Positions 1-6,116 of a stretch of DNA of 8,515 bases are shown here, one piece after another. Position 1 is the first letter of the stretch. Each line of letters begins with the position of its first letter. The DNA is from Spirochaetota bacterium (GTDB lineage: Bacteria > Spirochaetota > Spirochaetia > Treponematales > Breznakiellaceae), in assembly GCA_023406985.1 (NCBI GenBank), contig JAEXTK010000237.1, positions 1 to 8,515 of the forward strand, written 5' to 3'. The notes below the pieces were generated by a model. That model ran no database searches and had not been told where the DNA came from. It saw only the letters and a program-made list of their open reading frames with translations. The position numbers and the translations under genes were made by a program.

Positions 1-512
1 CGGCCCCCCGGGCCCTGGGCCGGGGCCGCGTCGCGCGTACCGCCGCCGAGCAGGAAGGCGGTGAGCGCGACCACGATGCCGGGAGAACAGAAACCGCACT
101 GGCTCGCCCCTTCCCCGTGCAGGGCCATCATCACGGGCGTCGGCCCTGCGGCGGCCAAGCCCTCGATCGTCACGAGGTGGCGGCCGTCCAGCTCGCCGAG
201 CGCGAGGAGGCAGGAAGGGACGGCGAGCCACTCGATCCCGACGGACGCGCCGGAGCCGGCAGCCGCAGCCGTCTCCGATGCGGTCGCCCCGACCGTGGTC
301 GCCGGGGCCATACCCGCCGCGGCCGTGCCCGGGTCGTCCGCGGGGGGACCGCCGAGCAGGACGAGGCACGCGCCGCAGTCGCCCTCGCGGCACCCCTCCT
401 TCGTCCCGGTGAGACCGCGCTCCCGGCGCAGCCAATCCACCACGACCCGGCCCTCCGGTGCCTCGAACCGGAGACTCTCTCCGTTGAGGACGCAGGCGAT
501 CGTGCGGTTCAC
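1..512 (-). CDS. [2Fe-2S] subunit of a xanthine-dehydrogenase-type molybdenum hydroxylase (3' end cut by window edge)
   Basis: This is the iron-sulfur electron-transfer subunit of a molybdenum hydroxylase; 170 codons are visible and the C-terminus lies off the left edge. Residues 1-53 form a plant-ferredoxin-like fold with ligands C41, C46 and C49 in GCREGDCGACLVL. The fourth ligand appears to be C101 in PSCLLALGELDG, followed by the family's HLVTIEGL. The second, all-helical cluster domain begins with SQCGFCSPG (C139, C142); its other two ligands are off-window. The gap C49-C101 is 51 residues, against about 11 in compact relatives and in the paralogue at the right edge; the extra stretch is Ala/Gly/Thr/Pro-rich. 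I chose the GTG at 512 because it gives the usual short N-terminus before NGESLRFEAPEG and has AGGA seven bases upstream. It lies 44 bases after the adenine deaminase stop, so it is probably in the same operon, and xanthine or hypoxanthine oxidation is the natural guess. Family is certain; substrate is inferred. Confidence 0.88.
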   Translation of the reverse strand, partial: MNRTIACVLNGESLRFEAPEGRVVVDWLRRERGLTGTKEGCREGDCGACLVLLGGPPADDPGTAAAGMAPATTVGATASETAAAAGSGASVGIEWLAVPSCLLALGELDGRHLVTIEGLAAAGPTPVMMALHGEGASQCGFCSPGIVVALTAFLLGGGTRDAAPAQGPGG

Positions 513-547
513 GCCCGTTTCCTTTTTTTCGCGAGAATGGCGAGCAT
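509..547 (-). other. 12-codon leader ORF with A7 tract, overlapping the GTG start of the Fe-S subunit
   Basis: Right after the adenine deaminase stop, GGAGAG followed by ATG (547-545) opens a 12-codon ORF, MLAILAKKRKRA. Its TGA overlaps the GTG start of the Fe-S gene (GTGA). It contains seven A residues (523-529 on the complementary strand). A slip of -1 on this tract, or one extra A, would join the ATG in frame to the Fe-S subunit as MLAILAKKKETGV. It may be a translational-coupling leader, a slippage site, a homopolymer sequencing error hiding the true start, or chance. The GTG alone already gives a normal N-terminus, so I do not call it a gene. Confidence 0.25.
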
Positions 548-556
548 TTTTCTCTC

Positions 557-2290
557 CTAATCCAGGAACAGGGGGACGGGTTCGAAGCGTTCAACGTCCA
601 CGAGTCCGCGGTCCGTGATTTTGAGTTTCGGTATGACCGGCAGGGCCATGAAGCTGAGGGTCATGAGCGGCTCCGTGTTCGTGAGCCCCTCGGCCGCGAA
701 ATAGCGGGAAAAAGCGCCGAGGGAGGAGACGACCTCCGCCGCGGGCCGGTCGCTCATGAGCCCCGCGATGGGAAGCGGCAGATCGGCCACGACCTCGTCG
801 CCGACGGTGGCGACCAGGCCTCCCCCGATCTTGTTGAGGTGGCGGGCGGCCTTGAAGATGGACTTGTCGTCCACGCCGACCACGATCATGTTGTGCGAGT
901 CGTGGCTGATCGTCGAACCGATCGCGCCCCGCTTGAGGCCGAGCCCGCGGATGAAGCCCCTTCCGATGTTGCCCGAGCCGCGGTGGCGTTCGATGACGTA
1001 GATGCGGAGTATGTCCCGGTCCGTGTCGCTCACGCAGAGACCGTCGGCACCGATCGGCGGCGCCTCGATCAGCTCCCCGGTGAGGAGGCTCCCCTCGCGG
1101 GCTTCTATGATGCGCGCCCGCGCGCCTTCCGGTTTGATGAGGAAGTCCGCGGCCTCCAGCCACTTGATGTTGACCGAGTCGCGCAGGGTGGACGGGTGGG
1201 TCGCGAGCGGAGCGACCAAATTCCCGTTCTCCGCGACGAGCTCGCCGTGCTTGAAGACCGCCGAGACCCGGAAATCCTTCAGGGAGTCCAGGAGCACGAG
1301 GTCGGCCGCGTACCCGGGCGCCGCCGCTCCCGAAGCGCGGATGCCGTAGTGCCGCGCGGAGTTAATGGTCGCCGCCGAGAGGGCGTCGAACGGATCGATC
1401 CCGCGCTCCACGAGCATGCGGAGCGACCGGTCTATGTGGCCGTCGGCGAGGAGGTCCGTCGCGTGGCGGTCGTCGGAGCAGAGGAGGAAGCGGGCCGCGG
1501 TCTGGGCCGTCATGGCCGGCGCGAGGGCTTCCAGGTCCCGGGCGGCCGAGCCCTCCCGGATCATGACCATCATGCCCTTGGATATCTTCTCGAGCGCCTC
1601 CTCGGCGGTCGTCGATTCATGGTCGCTCGAGATGCCCGCGGCGAGGTAGGCGGAGAGCTGCCGGCCGCGGAGGCCGGGGGCATGGCCGTCCAAAGCCTTA
1701 CCCGCGTCGCGGAAGAGGGCGAGCTTGTCCAAGAGGGTCGCCTCGCCCGCGAGCACGCCGGGGAAATTCATCATCTCGCCGAGGCCGAGCACCCGGTTGT
1801 CGCGGACGAAGGGATACATGTCCGCGGCGAAGAGCGAAGCCCCCGCCGTGTCGAAGCCCGTGGCGGGCACGCAGGAGGGCACCGTCAGGTACACGTCGAG
1901 CGGCAGGCCCTCGGAAGAGCGCAGCATGTACGTCATGCCGTCGTAGCCGAGGACGTTCACGATCTCGTGGGGATCGGCCACCACCGCGACGGTGCCCCGC
2001 GGAACCACGAGGCGCGCGTACTCGGCGGGGGAGAGCAAGGACGACTCGATGTGGACATGCGAGTCCACGAAACCGGGCGACAGGAAGCGGCCCTTCGCGT
2101 CGTAGGTCTTTTCCGCATCCAGGCCGTCGTTCACGCCGACGATGACGCCGCGCCGTATGGAGACGGTGGAACCGTCCACGATCCGTCGCCTGAACAGGTC
2201 GACGAGCCGGCAATTCGTGATATTGATATCGCACGGCGCGCGGCCGAGGGAAGCCGCCGCCAAATCAGGATAGGGGATGCCGCTCTTCAT
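557..2290 (-). CDS. ade: Adenine deaminase (AdeC/YicP-type amidohydrolase)
   Basis: It hydrolyses adenine to hypoxanthine and ammonia in the cytoplasm, feeding hypoxanthine to xanthine dehydrogenase. The 577 residues match the usual family length. Visible amidohydrolase landmarks in order: GFVDSHVHIESS (metal ligands H78, H80), VADPHEIVNVLG (H108), GLGEMMNFPGV (E172), DGHAPGLRG (H203), SDHE (H224) and LCSDDRH (D273-D274), a diagnostic adenine deaminase block; a C-terminal domain carries HDSHN (about 463-467). The frame is open upstream, but I place the start at ATG 2290 because MKSGIPYPDL begins at the usual distance from the barrel and GAGG lies eight bases before it. That ATG overlaps the carbamate kinase TGA (ATGA), so the two are almost certainly translationally coupled. 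The stop is TAG at 557-559. No key residue is missing. Confidence 0.96.
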   Translation of the reverse strand: MKSGIPYPDLAAASLGRAPCDINITNCRLVDLFRRRIVDGSTVSIRRGVIVGVNDGLDAEKTYDAKGRFLSPGFVDSHVHIESSLLSPAEYARLVVPRGTVAVVADPHEIVNVLGYDGMTYMLRSSEGLPLDVYLTVPSCVPATGFDTAGASLFAADMYPFVRDNRVLGLGEMMNFPGVLAGEATLLDKLALFRDAGKALDGHAPGLRGRQLSAYLAAGISSDHESTTAEEALEKISKGMMVMIREGSAARDLEALAPAMTAQTAARFLLCSDDRHATDLLADGHIDRSLRMLVERGIDPFDALSAATINSARHYGIRASGAAAPGYAADLVLLDSLKDFRVSAVFKHGELVAENGNLVAPLATHPSTLRDSVNIKWLEAADFLIKPEGARARIIEAREGSLLTGELIEAPPIGADGLCVSDTDRDILRIYVIERHRGSGNIGRGFIRGLGLKRGAIGSTISHDSHNMIVVGVDDKSIFKAARHLNKIGGGLVATVGDEVVADLPLPIAGLMSDRPAAEVVSSLGAFSRYFAAEGLTNTEPLMTLSFMALPVIPKLKITDRGLVDVERFEPVPLFLD

Positions 2291-3234
2291 TTGACGATCC
2301 TCGTTCCGGTTTGACCCGCGAGCGCCCCTTCCAGGGTCTCGGGTTTGGTGATGAGTACTTCCGCCCCGCCTCCTTCGAGGTAATCGATGGCGGCTTGTAT
2401 CTTGGGTGCCATGCTCCCCTTGGAGAAATGCGTACCTTCCGACTGGTAGCGTTTCGCCTCGGCGAGCGTCATCGTGTCCAGCCAACGCTGGTTCGGTTTC
2501 CCGAAGTCGAGCGCCACCTTTTCCACGGCGGTGCTGATGATGAAGAGGTCGGCGCCGATCCGTCGCGCGAGGAGGGACGAAGCGAGGTCCTTGTCGATGA
2601 CGGCGGCGACGCCCTCCAGGCGGCCTTCCGCGTCCGCCACCACGGGGATCCCTCCGCCGCCCACGGCGATGACGACGAAGCCCTCCGCCACGAGGCGGCG
2701 GATCGCGCGCTCCTCCACGATGCGGAGCGGCTTGGGGGACGCCACGACGCGACGCCAGCCCCTGCCGGCATCCTCCGCCACGGCCCAGCCGTCCTTTTCG
2801 CGTCGCTCCCTCGCCTTCGCCTCGTCCATGAAGGAGCCGATGGGCTTGGAAGGACTACGGAAGGCGGGATCGTCCGCGGCCACCTCCACCTGGGTGACGA
2901 CCGTCACCGCTTCCTTATCCATGCCGAACTGCCGGAATTCGTTGTAGAGGTTCTGTTGGAGCGCATAGCCGAGCGCGCCCTGGGTGTCGGCGCCGCAAGC
3001 ATCGAGCGGGATCTCGTGGAGCTCCCCGGCCGCGAGTTCGGACCGGCGGAGGATGAAGCCTACCTGGGGACCGTTGCCGTGGGTGATCACGACGTTCCAA
3101 CCCGAACGGATCATCGACACGATATGGTCGCAGGTCTCCTTCGCGGCGATGTACTGGTCCCGCACGGTCTGATGCCGGGTGTCCTTGATCAGGGAATTGC
3201 CGCCGATCGCGATCACTGCCGTGCCCTTTCCCAT
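2287..3234 (-). CDS. arcC: Carbamate kinase
   Basis: This cytoplasmic enzyme transfers phosphate between carbamoyl phosphate and ADP, giving ATP plus carbamate (CO2 and ammonia). Its 315 residues are normal length. Amino-acid-kinase motifs in order: AIGGNSL (9-15), THGNGPQVG (51-59), GYALQQ (89-94), KPIGSF (130-135), RRVVASPKP (161-169), AVGGGGIPV (190-198), IDKDLASSL (213-221), STAVEKVALDFG (234-245), FSKGSMAPKI (270-279) and a C-terminal GTRI. The ATG at 3234 has GGAGG five bases upstream. No arginine deiminase or ornithine carbamoyltransferase gene is adjacent. It leads an operon with adenine deaminase, as carbamate kinases do in anaerobic purine/allantoin clusters such as the yqeA region of E. 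coli. Its likely job is therefore ATP formation from ureido products of purine breakdown (inference). Confidence 0.96.
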   Translation of the reverse strand: MGKGTAVIAIGGNSLIKDTRHQTVRDQYIAAKETCDHIVSMIRSGWNVVITHGNGPQVGFILRRSELAAGELHEIPLDACGADTQGALGYALQQNLYNEFRQFGMDKEAVTVVTQVEVAADDPAFRSPSKPIGSFMDEAKARERREKDGWAVAEDAGRGWRRVVASPKPLRIVEERAIRRLVAEGFVVIAVGGGGIPVVADAEGRLEGVAAVIDKDLASSLLARRIGADLFIISTAVEKVALDFGKPNQRWLDTMTLAEAKRYQSEGTHFSKGSMAPKIQAAIDYLEGGGAEVLITKPETLEGALAGQTGTRIVK

Positions 3235-3278
3235 ATGGCCCTCCGCCCCCCGTTCAATTCCGGCGTCCGTTTTTATCC

Positions 3279-3310
3279 ATTCTAATCTATGCCCCCATTT
3301 TATACGTCAA
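3279..3310 (-). promoter_or_regulatory. Possible promoter for the carbamate kinase operon
   Basis: On the minus strand TTGACG (3305-3310) makes a good -35 box. The downstream -10 is unclear: TAGAAT (3279-3284) matches five of six consensus bases but needs a 20-base spacer, while GATTAG (3282-3287) has a 17-base spacer but matches only three. TATAAA also lies immediately downstream of the -35. The placement suits transcription of the minus-strand operon with a leader of about 40 bases. This is a weak call. Confidence 0.35.
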
Positions 3311-3356
3311 AAAACCGCGAGGGAAGTCTTTCGCACGCAAACACGATCGAATTTCA

Positions 3357-3368
3357 TACATAAATGTA
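3357..3368. repeat. Inverted repeat TACAT-AA-ATGTA, candidate operator half of the divergent control region
   Basis: A perfect 5+5 base inverted repeat with an AA centre lies in the AT-rich part of the 246-base intergenic region, 18 bases upstream of the plus-strand -35 box. Its position between the two divergent promoters would suit a regulator affecting both operons. In AT-rich DNA such a short repeat can arise by chance. Confidence 0.3.
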
Positions 3369-3371
3369 ACT

Positions 3372-3399
3372 AATATGCATATTTATTGTATAAACATGC
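3372..3399. promoter_or_regulatory. Overlapping palindromes around the plus-strand -35 box, candidate operator
   Basis: AATATGCATATT (3372-3383) is a perfect 12-base palindrome. Overlapping it, GCATATTTA (3377-3385) and TAAACATGC (3391-3399) form an imperfect inverted repeat, eight of nine positions matching, around the centre TTGTA. That centre is most of the proposed -35 hexamer, so a dimeric protein bound here would block RNA polymerase. No regulator gene lies in the window, and I cannot name the family. Confidence 0.45.
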
Positions 3400-3414
3400 G
3401 TTTTTCAACATAAT
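3386..3414 (+). promoter_or_regulatory. Sigma-70-like promoter of the purine importer operon
   Basis: TTGTAT (3386-3391), a 17-base spacer and CATAAT (3409-3414) form a promoter with optimal spacing, upstream of the binding-protein gene. It predicts a transcript start near 3420-3422 and a leader of about 60 bases, beginning almost exactly at the first leader hairpin. The surrounding AT-rich tract stands out against the GC-rich genome, as expected for a promoter region. Confidence 0.62.
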
Positions 3415-3420
3415 GTGATT

Positions 3421-3480
3421 GCGCGCCCGTAGGGAGCGTGCTAGGTTGCATCAGCAACCCTCTAAAGCCAGGAGGCAACC
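3421..3480 (+). promoter_or_regulatory. Structured mRNA leader with two hairpins and a repeat able to mask the ribosome binding site
   Basis: Hairpin 1 pairs GCGCGC (3421-3426) with GCGTGC (3436-3441), six pairs including one G-U. Hairpin 2 pairs GGTTGC (3444-3449) with GCAACC (3454-3459) around the loop ATCA. A second copy of GCAACC (3475-3480) fills the space between the Shine-Dalgarno GGAGG (3471-3475) and the ATG at 3481. The GGTTGC arm could therefore pair there instead and hide the start region. CCTC (3459-3462) can also pair with GAGG (3472-3475), and GGG in loop 1 (3432-3434) could pair with CCC (3458-3460). I do not recognise a known riboswitch consensus; the classical purine-riboswitch core is absent. 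Function is inferred from geometry alone. Confidence 0.45.
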
Positions 3481-4476
3481 ATGAAAAAGCTGCTCGCCGC
3501 GATCCTCGCGGCAGTCGCGTTGGGCGGCACGGCCTATGCCGCGCCCGCTTCGAAAGTCCGTATCGCCCTCATCGTCGAATCCACCGTGGACGACAAGGGG
3601 TGGGCGCAGGCCATGCACGACGCCATCGTCGCGACCCAGAAAAAGTACGGAGCCGCCCTGGTCGAGTACAATTACAGCGAGAAGATGAAACCGGTGGACG
3701 CAGGCTCCGCCGCCCGCCAGTACGCCTCCCGCGGCTACGACGTCATCATCTGCCACGGAGCCCAGTTCAAGAACCTCGTCCTGGAGATGTGCGAGGACTT
3801 CCCGAAGACGAGCTTCGCCTTCGGTACGAGCGCGGAAAAGGGGCCCGCCAACGTCTTCACCTACATGCCCCAGAGCGAGGAGACCGGCTACATCAACGGC
3901 GTCATCGCGGGCCTCGTCACCAAGACGGGCATCGTCGGCGTCGTGGGCCCGGTGGACGGCGGAGACGCGGCGAGCTACAACCGCGGCGTCGTGCTCGGCG
4001 TGAAGGCCTCCAACCCCAAGGCAGAAGTGAAGGTCGCGCACACCGGCAGCTTCAACGACTTCGTCAAGGCCGGAGAACTCGCCCACACCCACATAAAGGC
4101 GGGCGCCGACGTGCTCACCGGCTCCGCCCAGCAGGCGCTCGGCGCCCTTCGAGCGGTCGCCGAATACAAGGATAAGCCGGTATGGTGGGTCGGCCAGGAT
4201 ACGGCGCAGCTCGCCGTCCCCGAGAGCTTTAAGGTGCTCGCGGCCGCGAGTTACGATTATTCCGCCGTCGTGGAGGCCCTTATCGCCAAGCGCGGCGCCG
4301 GCGTCCTCGGCGGGGAAAGCATCCCGCTCAACTTCAAGAACGGCGGTTTCGTATTCAAGTTCAACGATGCCGTCGGCGCAGCCCTCCCCGCCGCCGCGCG
4401 GGACGCGGCCGAGAAGGCCAAGGCGGACATCACCGCCGGTAAGCTCGCCGTCAATTGGCGGGAAGTCAAATACTGA
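3481..4476 (+). CDS. BMP/PnrA-family periplasmic substrate-binding protein of a purine (nucleobase/nucleoside) ABC importer
   Basis: It captures the transported solute and delivers it to the membrane complex encoded downstream. The N-terminus is a clear signal peptide (MKKLLAAILAAVALGGTAYA, cleavage after the AYA at 18-20). There is no cysteine at the cleavage point, so it should be a soluble periplasmic protein rather than a lipoprotein. The mature part has the BMP-family pattern: KVRIALIVESTVDDKGWAQAM (25-45), RGYDVIICHGAQF (84-96), FPKTSFAFG (107-115), EETGYINGVIAG (133-144), GPVDGGDAASYNRGVVLGVKA (156-176), HTGSFNDFVKAGELA (187-201), GADVLTGSAQQ (208-218) and WWVGQDT (235-241). Length, 331 residues, is typical. 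GGAGG lies five bases before the ATG. Neighbouring adenine deaminase and molybdenum-hydroxylase genes point to adenine, hypoxanthine, xanthine or related purines. Other BMP proteins bind nucleosides or riboflavin, so the ligand is not proven. Confidence 0.92.
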   Translation: MKKLLAAILAAVALGGTAYAAPASKVRIALIVESTVDDKGWAQAMHDAIVATQKKYGAALVEYNYSEKMKPVDAGSAARQYASRGYDVIICHGAQFKNLVLEMCEDFPKTSFAFGTSAEKGPANVFTYMPQSEETGYINGVIAGLVTKTGIVGVVGPVDGGDAASYNRGVVLGVKASNPKAEVKVAHTGSFNDFVKAGELAHTHIKAGADVLTGSAQQALGALRAVAEYKDKPVWWVGQDTAQLAVPESFKVLAAASYDYSAVVEALIAKRGAGVLGGESIPLNFKNGGFVFKFNDAVGAALPAAARDAAEKAKADITAGKLAVNWREVKY

Positions 4477-4488
4477 TCCGACCGCGTC

Positions 4489-4536
4489 GGAGGGGGCCGC
4501 CCGGAGAAGCCCCGCGCTTCCCGGACGGCCCCTTCT
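4489..4536 (+). promoter_or_regulatory. Long stable hairpin between binding-protein and ATPase genes
   Basis: The 86-base gap holds a near-continuous stem of about 20 pairs. GGGGCCG (4493-4499) pairs with CGGCCCC (4526-4532) and extends outward through four more pairs (two G-U). Inside, past a C/A mismatch, CCGG (4501-4504) pairs with CCGG (4521-4524), then past a bulged A, GAAGC (4506-4510) pairs with GCTTC (4516-4520) around loop CCCGC. No T-run follows, so it is not a classical terminator. It is more likely a 3'-end stabiliser or partial attenuator that keeps binding-protein mRNA more abundant than the downstream genes. Confidence 0.55.
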
Positions 4537-4562
4537 CAAGCCGCGGTTTCCATGAGGAATCG

Positions 4563-6116
4563 ATGTCCCCCAATCTCGAACCTATCCGTACGCTCCGCCT
4601 CGACGGCGTGACCAAACGGTTCCCGGGCGTGTTGGCCTGCGACGACGTCTCGCTCGACGTGGGAGAAGGAGAAATCCTCGCCCTGGTAGGGGAGAACGGC
4701 GCGGGGAAGACGACGCTCATGAACATCCTCATGGGCCTCTACCAACCCGACGCCGGACGCGTCCTCGTGAACGGACAGGAAGTACGCTTCCGCGACCCCA
4801 ACGAAGCGGCCGGACGCGGCATCGGCATGGTGCACCAACGCTTCATGCTGATACCCGCGATGACCGTGGCGGAGAACGTCGCCCTCGGTTCCCGCGATCT
4901 CCATCGCTTTCTCCGATTGGACCTCCCCGAGGCCCGTCGCCGCATCGCGGCGATCTCCGAGCGCTACGGCCTCCCCGTCAACGCTGACGCCTACGTGGAC
5001 CAGCTTTCGGTGGGGGAGCAACAGCGCGTGGAGCTCGTGAAGACGCTCTGCTTCGGAGCCCGCTTCCTCATCTTGGATGAGCCGACGTCCGCGTTGACCC
5101 CGCAGGAAACGGAAGAGCTCATCGCCCTCCTGAGGCGTATGGCGGGAGAGATATCCATCATCTTCATCAGCCACAAACTGAACGAGGTTAAGTCCCTTTC
5201 CGACAAGGTGGCCGTGCTCCGCCGGGGGCGGATCGCGTTCCGGGGCGATACCGCCGACCACAGCCCGGCCGAGATAGCAGCCCTCATGACCGGCCACCAG
5301 GTAACGCTGCCCCGCAACGACTGCATAGACAATTGCGGCAAGGTCCGCCTCGCGGTGCGCGGCCTCACGGTTCGGGGCGACCGGGGCCACCGCGCGCTGG
5401 ACGGCGTATCCTTCGAACTCCGATCCGGCGAGATACTCGGCCTCGCGGGGGTATCGGGCAACGGCCAGCGCGAACTCGCCGATACCCTCGCCGGCCTCAG
5501 GAAGGCGGAGCGGGGTTCGATCCTCCTCGACGGGAACGAAGCGCTCGGCAAGACGCCGCGCGAGATCATCGACGCGGGCTTCGGGTATATCCCCGAAGAC
5601 CGGCACAACGAGGGCATCGTCCCCTCCTTCTCGGTGCGGGAGAACCTCGTGCTCAAGGACTTCGCGGACCGGCGCTTCAGCGCCGCATCCTTCCTCAAAC
5701 TCGCCGAGGCGGAACGCAACGCCGCCGAGCTCATCGAGCGCTTCGATATCCGCGTCCCCTCATCCGCCTCCGCCGCGGGTTCGCTTTCCGGAGGCAATAT
5801 CCAGAAGGTCATCCTCGCCCGCGAGCTCGCCCGATCTCCATCGGTGCTCGTGGCGGTCTACCCGACGCGGGGCCTGGATATGGGCGCTTCGGAATTCATC
5901 CATCGACGATTGCTCGAGCTCAGAAGCGCGGGCGTCGGCGTCTTGCTCATCTCCGAGGAATTGGACGAACTCATGAACCTATCGGACCGCATCGCGGTGA
6001 TCTGCAAGGGCCGGATCGTGAAGACGGTGGAAACGAAGGACGCGACGACCGCCCGGCTCGGGTCCCTCATGGCGGGCCTCGAGGACCGGGTCGCGGCGGG
6101 GGAGGAAGCGCGATGA
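4563..6116 (+). CDS. ABC transporter ATPase with two nucleotide-binding domains (BMP-type nucleobase/nucleoside importer)
   Basis: This cytoplasmic protein powers the importer. Domain 1 is complete: Walker A GENGAGKTT (43-51), Q-loop Q92 in MVHQRFMLIPAMTVAEN, signature LSVGEQQR (148-155), Walker B FLILDEP (168-174) and switch H204. Domain 2 is the degenerate half seen in this transporter class: GVSGNGQRE (296-304) lacks the Walker A lysine, the signature LSGGN (408-412) is intact, the Walker B acidic pair is replaced in VLVAVYPTRGLDMG (428-441), and SEELDE stands where the switch histidine should be. The linker carries an unusual C254-x3-C258. Length is 517 residues from ATG 4563, supported by GAGG five bases upstream and the MSPNLEPIRTLRLDGVTKRF start; the longer open frame upstream passes through the intergenic hairpin and is rejected. 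Its stop overlaps permease 1 (ATGA). Confidence 0.95.
   Translation: MSPNLEPIRTLRLDGVTKRFPGVLACDDVSLDVGEGEILALVGENGAGKTTLMNILMGLYQPDAGRVLVNGQEVRFRDPNEAAGRGIGMVHQRFMLIPAMTVAENVALGSRDLHRFLRLDLPEARRRIAAISERYGLPVNADAYVDQLSVGEQQRVELVKTLCFGARFLILDEPTSALTPQETEELIALLRRMAGEISIIFISHKLNEVKSLSDKVAVLRRGRIAFRGDTADHSPAEIAALMTGHQVTLPRNDCIDNCGKVRLAVRGLTVRGDRGHRALDGVSFELRSGEILGLAGVSGNGQRELADTLAGLRKAERGSILLDGNEALGKTPREIIDAGFGYIPEDRHNEGIVPSFSVRENLVLKDFADRRFSAASFLKLAEAERNAAELIERFDIRVPSSASAAGSLSGGNIQKVILARELARSPSVLVAVYPTRGLDMGASEFIHRRLLELRSAGVGVLLISEELDELMNLSDRIAVICKGRIVKTVETKDATTARLGSLMAGLEDRVAAGEEAR

Noticed and set aside
61..618. Plus-strand open frames at 61-618 and 117-560
   Set aside because: They run opposite the Fe-S subunit gene, whose cysteine motifs read cleanly on the minus strand; the plus-strand products have low-complexity shadow composition.
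839..2314. 491-codon plus-strand open frame opposite adenine deaminase
   Set aside because: Antisense shadow in GC-rich DNA: Arg/Val/Glu/Asp-rich, no recognisable motif, and the opposite strand encodes a complete well-conserved enzyme.
2291..2485. N-terminal extension of adenine deaminase (65 extra residues in the open frame)
   Set aside because: It lies wholly inside the carbamate kinase gene in another frame, is Arg-rich shadow sequence, and the family length fits the ATG at 2290 exactly.
3441..3475. preQ1-I riboswitch suggested by a short G-rich stem followed by CCCTCTAAA
   Set aside because: The resemblance is loose: the long A-rich tail and the CTA segment that closes the pseudoknot are missing, and the downstream genes are not queuosine genes.
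3235..3480. Classical purine (guanine/adenine) riboswitch upstream of the importer
   Set aside because: I looked for the conserved core and paired-loop pattern (TTTCTACC-like and CCGTAAA-like segments) on both strands of the intergenic region and found neither.
4489..4536. Intrinsic terminator ending the binding-protein transcript
   Set aside because: The stem is strong but is followed by TTCTCAAG rather than a T-run, and the downstream genes complete the same transporter with no obvious promoter between.
4455..4562. Longer ABC ATPase start at 4455
   Set aside because: It would overlap the end of the binding-protein gene and translate through the GC-rich hairpin; the ATG at 4563 has a proper ribosome site and a normal family N-terminus.
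5333..6112. Upstream part of the permease 1 open frame, possibly a fused domain
   Set aside because: It overlaps the ATPase's second domain in another frame and reads as Arg/Gly/Pro-rich out-of-frame sequence; permease homology begins at the ATG at 6113.
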